Origin: JABDMH01 sp965223165
Lineage (GTDB): Bacteria; Bacteroidota; Bacteroidia; Chitinophagales; Saprospiraceae
Direction of reading: 5' to 3'
DNA: 64,000 nucleotides
NCBI GenBank assembly: GCA_965223165.1
Contig: CBDCVQ010000003.1
Span: 248,001-312,000 of the forward strand
Of this stretch, positions 35,963 through 44,192 are shown one piece after another; position 1 is the first letter of the stretch; every line of letters starts with the position of its first letter. Below the pieces are notes generated by a model that had not been told where the DNA came from, did no database searches, and was given only the letters and a program-made list of their open reading frames with translations. The position numbers and the translations under genes were made by a program.

Positions 35963-37567
35963 TTAGGGTTTTCTCTCCGACGCTTTTTGCTCCTCTACCA
36001 GTTTTGCCACGTCTTGCAAAAGTTGTTTGGCATCGTAAATAATGCCATCCTTGATCGTATATTTTACCCCACCTACACGTTCCATCTCGCCTGTGTCGTC
36101 ATTCAATCGGGGAAACCCGGTACCGTACAGCACCTTAAGATTCTCGATGGGGTTCTCCTCGACGATCACGAGGTCTGCCAGCAGGCCCGGCCGGATGATT
36201 CCCCGATCGATGGGCTGCCCCTTGGGTTCGAAGATGGCTTGGGCGGCATGCATCGTCGCCCCCCGGATTACTTCCAGCGGATGAAATCCGGCCTCGTGCA
36301 GCAGCTCCATTTCCTGGATATAGCCAAAGCCCCAGAGATTATAAATAAACGAAGCATCGTCACTGACCGTCACTCGGCCACCGGCATTCTTATAGTCGTT
36401 GAGAAAGGACATCCACACGCGATAGAAATTCTTCCACTCGATTTCGTCCCAGGTAGTCCAATTGTAGAAGTAGGACCCGTGGTCGAGACGATTAGGCACA
36501 TAAAACTCCCAGAGAGAGGGCAGGGTGTATTTTTCGTGCCACTCGGCTGTACGCTCTCGCATCACATCTCGGCTGGCCAGGTACGCCGTCATGGTAGGAT
36601 CGATGATAAAGTCCAATTCCAAGAATTCATCGATGAGGGCCTGCCACTCCTTACTGCCGCGCGGGTGGATCTTGTCCCACTGGCGCGCCACCTGGCTAAA
36701 CCGGTGCTGCTCGTTGTTGTAGTTGAGATCTGAGGGCCAGGGCTGGATGTCGTTGCCCTTGTACAGGGCTTCGAACAGGCCATAGAAATGCGTCATATTG
36801 TCGAGACCCATGCGCGCAGCGTCCAGGGCGTTGACCCTGCCGACCATCGTCTGGGCGATGTGCGCGACCGAACCCATGCCATGTTTGTGGGCCTCATCCA
36901 GGGCCGCTTGCATGATCTCAGGATCGAGGCTAAAGATCTTGATGCCCTCGACGCCCTGCCCGGCAGCCCACTGCACCCACTTCACCGCTTCCTCCGGGGT
37001 AAATACCGGACCTTCTTGCCACTCCTCGCCGGAGCCCAGGGTGTGAAAGGCTACGATCCGTGGAGCCACGATCTCATTCTGGTCACTGCGCTTCTTTTCA
37101 GACTGCGTCCAGCTGACGTTGGCGGCGGGCACCCCCCGGATGGTGGTGATGCCGTGGGCCATCCATAGTTTGTAGGGATACTCCGCATTGGGTGATTTTT
37201 TGGCTCCTCCCACATGCGCATGCAGATTGATAAATCCTGGCAAGACATAAGCCCCGTGGGCATCCAGCTCTCGGGTGGCCCCTTTTGGCCGGCGTTCGTC
37301 ATTCATCGGTACGCCGGGGGTACCTACATTGCGAATGCTGACGATCCGATTGCCCTCGATGACAATGTCCATCGGCCCCCGTGGCGGAGCTCCGGTGCCG
37401 TCAATCACGGTGGCGCCGCGGATGATCAGGCGCTCAAAGGGACCATCCCCTTCGTCCGCCCGCCGATCGGGAGCGGGATTGAGTGATCGCTGTTGCGCAT
37501 GGGCGATGAGCGGCGTGAGCAACAGGCATAACAGCAGGGTCCGGAGGGCAAAGAGATTGGTAGTCAT
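35963..37567 (-). CDS. Secreted amidohydrolase
   Basis: The 534-residue protein has a signal peptide (TLLLCLLLTPLIAHAQQ). The metal-dependent hydrolase fold begins with LIIRGATVIDGTGAP and the first metal motif GFINLHAHVGG. Later landmarks are GSVAHIAQT (metal His) and VTVSDDASF (catalytic Asp), and the closing composite-domain piece GLLADLVIVEENP. It resembles the imidazolonepropionase/prolidase-like periplasmic amidohydrolases of marine Bacteroidota; the substrate may be a dipeptide or amide, unproven. It stands alone, divergent from the DUF1080 gene. Confidence 0.9.
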   Translation of the reverse strand: MTTNLFALRTLLLCLLLTPLIAHAQQRSLNPAPDRRADEGDGPFERLIIRGATVIDGTGAPPRGPMDIVIEGNRIVSIRNVGTPGVPMNDERRPKGATRELDAHGAYVLPGFINLHAHVGGAKKSPNAEYPYKLWMAHGITTIRGVPAANVSWTQSEKKRSDQNEIVAPRIVAFHTLGSGEEWQEGPVFTPEEAVKWVQWAAGQGVEGIKIFSLDPEIMQAALDEAHKHGMGSVAHIAQTMVGRVNALDAARMGLDNMTHFYGLFEALYKGNDIQPWPSDLNYNNEQHRFSQVARQWDKIHPRGSKEWQALIDEFLELDFIIDPTMTAYLASRDVMRERTAEWHEKYTLPSLWEFYVPNRLDHGSYFYNWTTWDEIEWKNFYRVWMSFLNDYKNAGGRVTVSDDASFIYNLWGFGYIQEMELLHEAGFHPLEVIRGATMHAAQAIFEPKGQPIDRGIIRPGLLADLVIVEENPIENLKVLYGTGFPRLNDDTGEMERVGGVKYTIKDGIIYDAKQLLQDVAKLVEEQKASERKP

Positions 37568-37738
37568 AGCACAGTGAGCTTTAGCCAGAATATAGAAAAC
37601 TTGACCCGTCTTTCGTAGCTATGATCCGGCTGTCGACCTAGCCTGGGCAGCCTATCAAGGCAGGCACATCGGTGCATTTACGAATAATGGATTCTTCTTA
37701 GCTTTAGACATTATAAATGCCTTGCGGCCAAGTAAGCT

Positions 37739-38542
37739 ATGATCACTGCCTTGAGACAAAACACTTCCTCCAAAGACCCAAAGCATCTGGGACCCATCTT
37801 GGTATGCCTTGCCTTACTGGTTAACGCAGCTTCCCTGCCCGCTCAGGTAGGCGTGGGGGCTCAGGCCCCGGCCGATGCCGATGTGCTATTTGACGGTACC
37901 CGGGCCATGCTGGATGACAAATGGACCTATTGGGAGGGGCCGCGCCTTGCTGCCGAGCTGCCTATCAAGTGGCAGATCGTGCCCGATCCGGTGGATGGAG
38001 GCTCCGTGATGACGAGCAATGATCCGGCCGCCCTTGGGGGTAAATACGGCGCGGCAGACATTGTGACCAAGAAGCCCTATCGCGATTTCCGGCTACACGT
38101 CGAGTTTCTCGCCCCGCCCAAGGGCAACAGCGGCGTCTACTTGCAAAATCGCTATGAGATCCAAGTACTAGACGGCGATTCGACTAAGCACGGCATGGCG
38201 GCGATCATCAATGAGAGTGCCTCCCCCTATCGATTTTATAATGGCGCCAACCGCTGGAATGCCTATGATGTCGTCTTTCGCGCCGCACGGTTTAAGGACG
38301 GTGAGCGGACGGAAAAGGCGATCGTCACCCTCTACTTTAACGGCCAGAAGGCCCACACCAATCATCACATTGAAAAAGTGTGGGGAGGACCCAACTCAGG
38401 TGTGGACGGCGGCAACGACAAAGGCAGAGGCATCACCGACACTCCTCAAGGGCTCAAGCTGCAGGCGGAGGGTTATGACGTGCTGTACCGCAACATTTGG
38501 ATCCAGGAGCTGGATTTGACCTCCCCTGATACCGACTTCTAG
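37739..38542 (+). CDS. DUF1080 (3-keto-disaccharide hydrolase-like) secreted protein
   Basis: The 267-residue exported protein has an N-terminal signal (LVCLALLVNAASLPAQ) and a DUF1080 concanavalin-like sandwich: WQIVPDPVDGGSVMTSND, FRLHVEFLAPPKGNSGVYLQ and the YEIQVLDGD motif, then LYFNGQKAHTN. Some DUF1080 members hydrolyse 3-keto-glycosides and others are lectin-like. It precedes the TolB-like gene by 23 bases and probably shares its transcript. Confidence 0.85.
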   Translation: MITALRQNTSSKDPKHLGPILVCLALLVNAASLPAQVGVGAQAPADADVLFDGTRAMLDDKWTYWEGPRLAAELPIKWQIVPDPVDGGSVMTSNDPAALGGKYGAADIVTKKPYRDFRLHVEFLAPPKGNSGVYLQNRYEIQVLDGDSTKHGMAAIINESASPYRFYNGANRWNAYDVVFRAARFKDGERTEKAIVTLYFNGQKAHTNHHIEKVWGGPNSGVDGGNDKGRGITDTPQGLKLQAEGYDVLYRNIWIQELDLTSPDTDF

Positions 38543-38565
38543 GTCACACACCAAACCATCGACAT

Positions 38566-40089
38566 ATGACCACCATAAGGGTAAGATCATCACTACGCGG
38601 CATGCTCGGCATGCTGGCGCTTCCGCTGCTTTTGACACCGCTGTTTGCCCAGTCGCCATTAGGACCATTCACCGACCAAACGGATGTGGGCGATCCCACG
38701 ATTACTGGCTCCGCAGCGTACGATGCGGCCCATCAGTCCTTTCACATCGAAGGCGGAGGGGCCAACATATGGGGAGAGCGAGATGAGTTTCAGTACGTAT
38801 ATCGAAAGATGCGTGGCGACTTTATCCTGCGCACGCATGCATCGTTCGAAGGCGAGGGCGTGGATCCGCACCGCAAAATCGGCTGGATGATCCGGCACAG
38901 TTTGGAGGCCCATTCGCCTTGTGCTTTGGCCACGGTGCATGGCGATGGCTTGGTGTCCTTGCAATATCGCAGTGGCCCGCAACAACCTATGGCTGAACGC
39001 AGTCTCCCGGTCGGCGGCGCCGATATCATTCAGCTCGAACGCCAAGGCAACACATACATCATGTCCGTCGCGCGTATGGGCGAACGGTATTTTTCTGAGC
39101 AGGTCACAGGGTTGGTGCTGGGAGATGAGGTCTATGTGGGACTCTTCGTATGCTCGCATAATCCGGACGTCAAAGAAGCGGCCACCTTTCACAATGTACG
39201 TGTCATCGTGCCGCCAAAGCCCGGATACATCCCTTATCAGGACTACATCGGCAGCCTGGTGGAGGTCATGGACCTGTCTAGCGGCCATCGCAAGATCGTG
39301 CATACCGCTCCCAACTCGCTCCAAGCACCCAACTGGAATGTGGACGAGCATGTATTCACCTACAACAGTGAAGGTCTGCTCTACGATTTTGATCTGCGCA
39401 CCCAGCAAGTCACCCCAATCAACACCGGCGCAGTCAACCACAACAACAATGATCATGTGCACTCCTTTGACGGGCGCCTGATGGGTATCAGCAGCTCCAC
39501 GCCGGAAGATGGCCATTCGATCATTTTTACGATGCCCCGGACGGGAGGCACACCGATGCGGGTGACAGCCAAGGGCCCGTCCTACTTGCACGGATGGTCA
39601 CCCGATGGCCAGGACCTGGTCTACACGGCCGGTCGGGACGGCGAGTGGGATATCTACAAGATCCCGGCGACCGGCGGTCCGGAGGTGCGATTGACGACCA
39701 GCGCTGCCCTAGACGACGGACCCGAGTATACCCCGGATGGTAAGTACATCTACTTCAATTCGGATCGCACCGGGACCATGCAGATCTGGCGGATGCGACC
39801 CGACGGAAGCAATCAAGAGCAAGTGACCTTTGATGAGCTCCACGATTGGTTTCCCCATATTTCGCCTGATGGGCGGCAGATCCTGTTTATTTCGTTTCCT
39901 CGCTCGGTACCGTCCAACGATCACCCCTTTTACAAGCACGTGTATATCCGCCTCATGCCGGTCGAAGGGGGTGAACCCACGATTGTTGCTTACCTCTACG
40001 GGGGCCAGGGTAGCATGAATGTCCCCAATTGGTCGCCGGACGGTACGCGTATTGCCTTTGTAAGCAACAGCGACTTCATCGATTACTAG
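38566..40089 (+). CDS. Secreted TolB-like beta-propeller protein
   Basis: The 507-residue protein: signal peptide (GMLALPLLLTPLFAQ), a laminin-G/DUF1349-like sandwich (about 30-215), then PD40/TolB propeller repeats (about 235-500) with the recurrent core SPDGxxIxFxSxRxG (for example YTPDGKYIYFNSDRTGTMQI and ISPDGRQILFISF). It ends at TAG after NSDFIDY; the same frame continues past the stop into a peroxiredoxin remnant, so the last residues may come from a rearrangement. A role in carbohydrate processing with the DUF1080 neighbour is possible but unproven. Confidence 0.85.
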   Translation: MTTIRVRSSLRGMLGMLALPLLLTPLFAQSPLGPFTDQTDVGDPTITGSAAYDAAHQSFHIEGGGANIWGERDEFQYVYRKMRGDFILRTHASFEGEGVDPHRKIGWMIRHSLEAHSPCALATVHGDGLVSLQYRSGPQQPMAERSLPVGGADIIQLERQGNTYIMSVARMGERYFSEQVTGLVLGDEVYVGLFVCSHNPDVKEAATFHNVRVIVPPKPGYIPYQDYIGSLVEVMDLSSGHRKIVHTAPNSLQAPNWNVDEHVFTYNSEGLLYDFDLRTQQVTPINTGAVNHNNNDHVHSFDGRLMGISSSTPEDGHSIIFTMPRTGGTPMRVTAKGPSYLHGWSPDGQDLVYTAGRDGEWDIYKIPATGGPEVRLTTSAALDDGPEYTPDGKYIYFNSDRTGTMQIWRMRPDGSNQEQVTFDELHDWFPHISPDGRQILFISFPRSVPSNDHPFYKHVYIRLMPVEGGEPTIVAYLYGGQGSMNVPNWSPDGTRIAFVSNSDFIDY

Positions 40090-40347
40090 TACCTGCCCTA
40101 TTCGCTTTTTTCGGATGCAGATGGCGCCTTTACGAGGGCTCTAGGCATCGCCTTTGAGGCACCGGAGCGCTACGACAAGCGGTTGGTCAAATATTCGGAT
40201 GGGGCCAATCCCGGTCTCTTGCCCGTACCTTCCGTCTTCGTGGTGGATACAGAGGGCACGATCCTGTTCGAGTGCATCAGTCCCAACTACCGCCAGCGCA
40301 TACGAGGGGATCTGCTACTTTCTGTGTTGGAGATCCTTACGCAGTGA
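40090..40347 (+). pseudogene. C-terminal remnant of a peroxiredoxin-like (AhpC/TSA) gene
   Basis: Directly after the TolB-like stop, the same frame reads YLPYSLFSDADGAFTRALGI, then LLPVPSVFVVDTEGTILFEC, and ends at TGA 40345-40347. These match the C-terminal half of AhpC/TSA-family redoxins (final D-x-x-G region and VPxVFVVDxxG strand). The catalytic N-terminal half is absent and there is no start codon. This is probably a deletion product fused next to the propeller gene. Confidence 0.75.
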
Positions 40348-40371
40348 TCACCCTCTCCTTAACCACCCTTC

Positions 40372-41029
40372 CTAATCGTCTCGAATGGCGTCGACGGGAT
40401 TGGACCATGCCGCACGGAGCGATTGGGTGCTGATCGTTAGGAATGCGACGACCATGACCATCGACCCGCTCAGGAAGATGCCCCACCAGGGAAAGTCAAT
40501 GCGATAGGCAAACTGCGCCAACCAATCTGTAGACAGATACCAGGTGATGGGCGCGGCCAGCAACTTGGCCAGTCCGATCAAGCGCAGAAAATCGCCGGAG
40601 ATCAACCGTAAGATTTGCTGCACCGAGCTCCGAGCACCTTGCGAATGCCGATCTCCTTAAATCGTTGTTTCGTCAGTAGAGCGGCCAGCCCCAGCAAATC
40701 CGAAGCACGAAATCAAAATGGCCACAAAGGCAAAATTGCCGATCATCCTCGACAGCCGAGCCTCCGGGTGATAGGCCACCTGGAGTGATTCGTCGAGAAA
40801 GGTATACTCAAAGCCCTTTTCCGGAAAGGAGGTCTTCCATTGGTCCTCCAAAAGAGAGAGTGTCTCCGGGATGTTGCTATTTTCTAGCCGTACGGAAAAG
40901 TAGGCAGCAATAGAGGATTATCAAAAAACAGCAGGCCATGCCCAGAGACAGGCCAACAATATTAATCAGGGAAAACCCCTTGTTTTTCCAGAGATTGCGA
41001 AAAGCAATTTTTGCCAGATTCTGCAGCAT
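40372..41029 (-). pseudogene. FtsX/MacB-type ABC permease, internally deleted and frameshifted
   Basis: The minus strand begins MLQNLAKIAFRNLWKNKGFS at 41029, the standard N-terminus of ~800-residue Bacteroidota FtsX permeases, and reaches the first helix (IVGLSLGMACCFLI). It then jumps, out of frame, near 40905 to late sequence (EDQWKTSFPEKGFEYTFLDE). A further frameshift near 40675 splits the coupling segment (KEIGIRKVLG). The last helix ends SLRAAWSNPVDAIRDD. Roughly three quarters of the gene is missing. Confidence 0.8.
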
Positions 41030-41307
41030 GCAATTAGGGCTTGCTCCAAGGAGCACGTCATCGGATGGCTAAAAGCATGGATTAGATCTTGCTCCATTTT
41101 CTAGACTGTCGACATACCGAGCACTTTCATCGACTGTTTAAGCTCCCTCGTTGTAACTGCCGTACTCGAACAAAATGCATTATATCTCGCATATTTTTAC
41201 TCTTTACACGTTACAATAGTCGCCGGCATACAGATCCAGATACTGACCACTCAAGTCACCTCGGCATCGTAACCTTACTATAGTGCCGATCAGATCCAAC
41301 TGTTGCC
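41030..41307. other. Intergenic region upstream of the peptide exporter
   Basis: About 280 bases with no gene. It should contain the promoter of the C39 exporter; I see no exact TAnnTTTG box. A stretch at about 41150-41180 (ctcgttgtaactgcc, then gaacaaaat) faintly recalls the MITE-like elements but is too degraded to call. Confidence 0.3.
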
Positions 41308-43542
41308 TTGAAGAAATTTCCCTTTTACAAGCAATTGGACACGATGGATTGTGGTCCAACCTGCCTGAAAATGGTGGCCAAATATCATGGTCTTGATACC
41401 TCCATTGAGGCATTGAGGGAAAGGTGTCATATCACCAACAGTGGCGTTACCATGCTGGATATCGCTGATGCAGCCCGTGCAATCGGATTCACCGCGACGG
41501 GGCTGACGCTAGAGTACCAATCACTGACTGAAAGGATTACGTCTCCGTGCATATTGCACTGGCGCCAAAAGCACTTCGTAGTCTTATATGAGATGAGGGA
41601 TGAGGTAGCCACCATTGCCGATCCTGCTACCGGCCTATTCAAGCTGGGCAAAAAGGACTTCATCGCAAATTGGATTGGACACCAGCCAGCCGACGGTGCG
41701 TCAGCAAAGGGGACCCTTCTTACACTAGAGCCCGCGTTCGACAGTCACGTGGAAGCCACCCGGGCAAAGAGTTTTGAGTGGAATTTCCTCTTGCACTACG
41801 TGCGAAGGTATAGGGGGCTCATATTTCAACTAGTATGGATCATGCTGGCTGCCACTATCCTTCAGATCATCGTACCATTTCTTGCCCAGGCGATCGTCGA
41901 CATTGCCATTGAAAGCAAGGACCTTTCCTTTCTGCTACTGATCCTAATTGCACAGTTGGTGATATTCATCAGTCAGTCATCGGTTGGTATCATCCGTGGA
42001 TGGGTCTTGCTGCACCTGAACACACGTATCAACGTCCGGTTGATCGCCGACTTCCTCCGCAAATTATGTCATCTGCCGATCAGCTATTTTGACAACAAAC
42101 TCACCGGTGACCTACTGCAGCGAATTCACGATCATAAGAGAATTGAGAATTTTCTCACAGGTTCCACGTTGTCGACCCTTTTTTCGCTCTTGAACTTTAT
42201 CGTATTCTCATTTGTGCTACTCTACTACAGCCGAATGATTTTTCTGTTGTTCTGCCTAGGGAGTGTAATCTATGGCGCATGGATCTGGGGTTTTCTGCAG
42301 AAGAGGAAAACCCTAGACTATCTTAATTTCGGAATTATGGCTGAAAACCAGAGCAGCCTGATTCAGCTGATCAACGGTATGCAAGAGATTAAGCTTAACA
42401 ATAGCGAACACAAGATGATCGGCCAGTGGGAAGAAATTCAACGGCGATTATTTGGTGTGCATATCAAGAACTTGAAGCTCAATCAGACGCAGAGCAACGG
42501 AGCTGCCTTTGTCAACGAGTTGAAGAATATATGCCTCTCGTACATTGCTGCCCGCTCTGTGATTACCGGCCAACTCTCCCTGGGCATGCTGGTAGCGATT
42601 CAATACATCATTGGTCAACTCAATGCCCCCATCGCGCAATTGATCGGGTTTGTCCAAACCTCACAAGATGCAATGATCAGCATATCTCGTCTAAAGGAAA
42701 TTCATGGTATCAATCCATCACTTCCCCCTGCTGCCAATCCCGTTCCGCATATTCACGACATAGCTTTCCAGCAGGTCAATTTCGGATATGAAGGCCCCAA
42801 GGGCAAGTTGGTGCTCAAAAGCATTGACGTGCATATCCCCGCGGGCAAGATCACTGCCATCGTAGGTAAAAGTGGTAGTGGGAAGACCACAATGCTAAAA
42901 ATGTTGCTGAAATATTATCAACCTTTGAGCGGCCAAATATGTATTGGAGGGGAAAATCTTCAATCTATCGACACAGCGGCATTCCGCTCAAAAATCGGCG
43001 TGGTAATGCAGGAAGGATTCATCTTTTCTGATACCATCGCCAACAATATTGCGTTGTCGGAGGAGGCCATAGATCAATGCAGGGTACAGGAGGCGGCTGA
43101 AACAGCTAATATCCATGAGGAGATCATGGGAATGTCAAAGCAATATCACACGAAAATTGGCATGGAAGGAGTCGGCATAAGCCAGGGGCAAAAGCAGCGA
43201 ATCCTCATCGCCCGTGCCGCGTACAAACGTTGTGATTTTATTTTCTTCGATGAAGCTACCAATTCATTAGACACGGAGAATGAGCGGATCATCCGTCGGA
43301 ATCTTAGACACGTTTTTAAGAATAAAACCGTCATTATAATCGCCCATAGGCTGAGTACCGTGCTTCAGGCGGATCAAATTCTGGTACTAGAACGGGGCCA
43401 TGTTGTTGAACAGGGTGATCACAAATCGCTGACTCGGCAGAGAGGCAAATACTATCAGCTGGTCAAGAATCAACTGGAGTTGGATGGAAGAGATGAGGAG
43501 AGATCGGTGCAAACACCTCTGGATGATTCTTCATCAGTTTAA
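41308..43542 (+). CDS. C39-peptidase ABC exporter (double-glycine leader processing)
   Basis: The 744-residue PCAT-type transporter. The N-terminal C39 peptidase (about 1-140) has the catalytic triad Cys15 (DCGPTC, with Gln9 ahead as oxyanion residue), His89 (KHFVVLY) and Asp105 (DPATG). A six-helix export domain (about 165-440) and an ATPase follow: Walker A VGKSGSGKTT, a GISQGQKQRILIARAA signature (SQGQ replacing SGGQ), Walker B FIFFDEATNSLD and IIAHRLST. It should cleave peptides after Gly-Gly while exporting them; the substrate is most likely the precursor at 45931. The TTG start is convincing because the family begins exactly with this MKKFPFYKQLD sequence. Its last 80 bases overlap the oppositely read glycosyltransferase gene. 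Confidence 0.93.
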   Translation: MKKFPFYKQLDTMDCGPTCLKMVAKYHGLDTSIEALRERCHITNSGVTMLDIADAARAIGFTATGLTLEYQSLTERITSPCILHWRQKHFVVLYEMRDEVATIADPATGLFKLGKKDFIANWIGHQPADGASAKGTLLTLEPAFDSHVEATRAKSFEWNFLLHYVRRYRGLIFQLVWIMLAATILQIIVPFLAQAIVDIAIESKDLSFLLLILIAQLVIFISQSSVGIIRGWVLLHLNTRINVRLIADFLRKLCHLPISYFDNKLTGDLLQRIHDHKRIENFLTGSTLSTLFSLLNFIVFSFVLLYYSRMIFLLFCLGSVIYGAWIWGFLQKRKTLDYLNFGIMAENQSSLIQLINGMQEIKLNNSEHKMIGQWEEIQRRLFGVHIKNLKLNQTQSNGAAFVNELKNICLSYIAARSVITGQLSLGMLVAIQYIIGQLNAPIAQLIGFVQTSQDAMISISRLKEIHGINPSLPPAANPVPHIHDIAFQQVNFGYEGPKGKLVLKSIDVHIPAGKITAIVGKSGSGKTTMLKMLLKYYQPLSGQICIGGENLQSIDTAAFRSKIGVVMQEGFIFSDTIANNIALSEEAIDQCRVQEAAETANIHEEIMGMSKQYHTKIGMEGVGISQGQKQRILIARAAYKRCDFIFFDEATNSLDTENERIIRRNLRHVFKNKTVIIIAHRLSTVLQADQILVLERGHVVEQGDHKSLTRQRGKYYQLVKNQLELDGRDEERSVQTPLDDSSSV

Positions 43543-44191
43543 CATATAGATGATTTTTTGCAAGATTGCTGTCAACCACACGCGATTGTGCTTTCTGCCG
43601 ATAATATATTAGAGGTTCTTCTACTACAGCCAATTTCCAACCAATCTTTGTCATATCGATCCAAAAATTCCAATCTTCATAACCCACAGCAAATGCCGGA
43701 TCATAGCCTCCTACTTCTTTCCAAACAGCTTTCCTAATGAGGCCTGTCACTGAACAATTGGGCTTAAACAGGAAGTTTTCAATGCCTCCACCAAGGGTTT
43801 TCCACAAGAAGTCTTCTTTGCCAAATCCTAGTACCCAAGAGGACACCGCACCCAGCGTGGCATCATGGCTGATGACGGACAGACATGTTGCAATAAAAGA
43901 AGGTGCCAGCATATCATCTGCATCCAATGGCAAAACATATTGGCCGGATGCAGCCTCACATCCGGTATTGCGGGCCAGGGAGGGCCCTTGGTTTTCGGTG
44001 TGAATAACTTGGACGCCATCTTGCAACTGGTTCAGGATAGAAATCGTTAGGGGGTCCTTCGAGCCGTCGTCCACCACAATTATTTCGCAATGTGCGTAAG
44101 ACTGGGTTTGTACACTCTCAATGGCAGACATGATGTATCTACCTTGATCGTAGCAAGGGATAATGACGCTGATCAACTCACTTTCCCTCAT
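43463..44191 (-). CDS. Family 2 glycosyltransferase
   Basis: The 242-residue soluble GT-A enzyme shows ISVIIPCYDQG, IIVVDDGSKD, the DxD-type motif LDADDMLAPS and the acceptor-region motif VGYEDWNFW, with no membrane helix. Placed between a peptide exporter and a precursor peptide, it may glycosylate the precursor (Cys or Ser/Thr), as SunS does for sublancin; alternatively it could belong to surface-sugar synthesis. It is encoded one base after the 499-residue protein gene, thus in the same operon, and its 3' end overlaps the exporter gene by 80 bases on the opposite strand. Confidence 0.88.
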   Translation of the reverse strand: MRESELISVIIPCYDQGRYIMSAIESVQTQSYAHCEIIVVDDGSKDPLTISILNQLQDGVQVIHTENQGPSLARNTGCEAASGQYVLPLDADDMLAPSFIATCLSVISHDATLGAVSSWVLGFGKEDFLWKTLGGGIENFLFKPNCSVTGLIRKAVWKEVGGYDPAFAVGYEDWNFWIDMTKIGWKLAVVEEPLIYYRQKAQSRVVDSNLAKNHLYVKLMKNHPEVFAPISPHLFHPTPVDS

Positions 44192-44192
44192 G

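Noticed and set aside
41089..41215. Third copy of the MITE-like element
   Set aside because: Only scattered words (ctcgttg, gaacaaaat) match; the shared central block and end repeats are missing.
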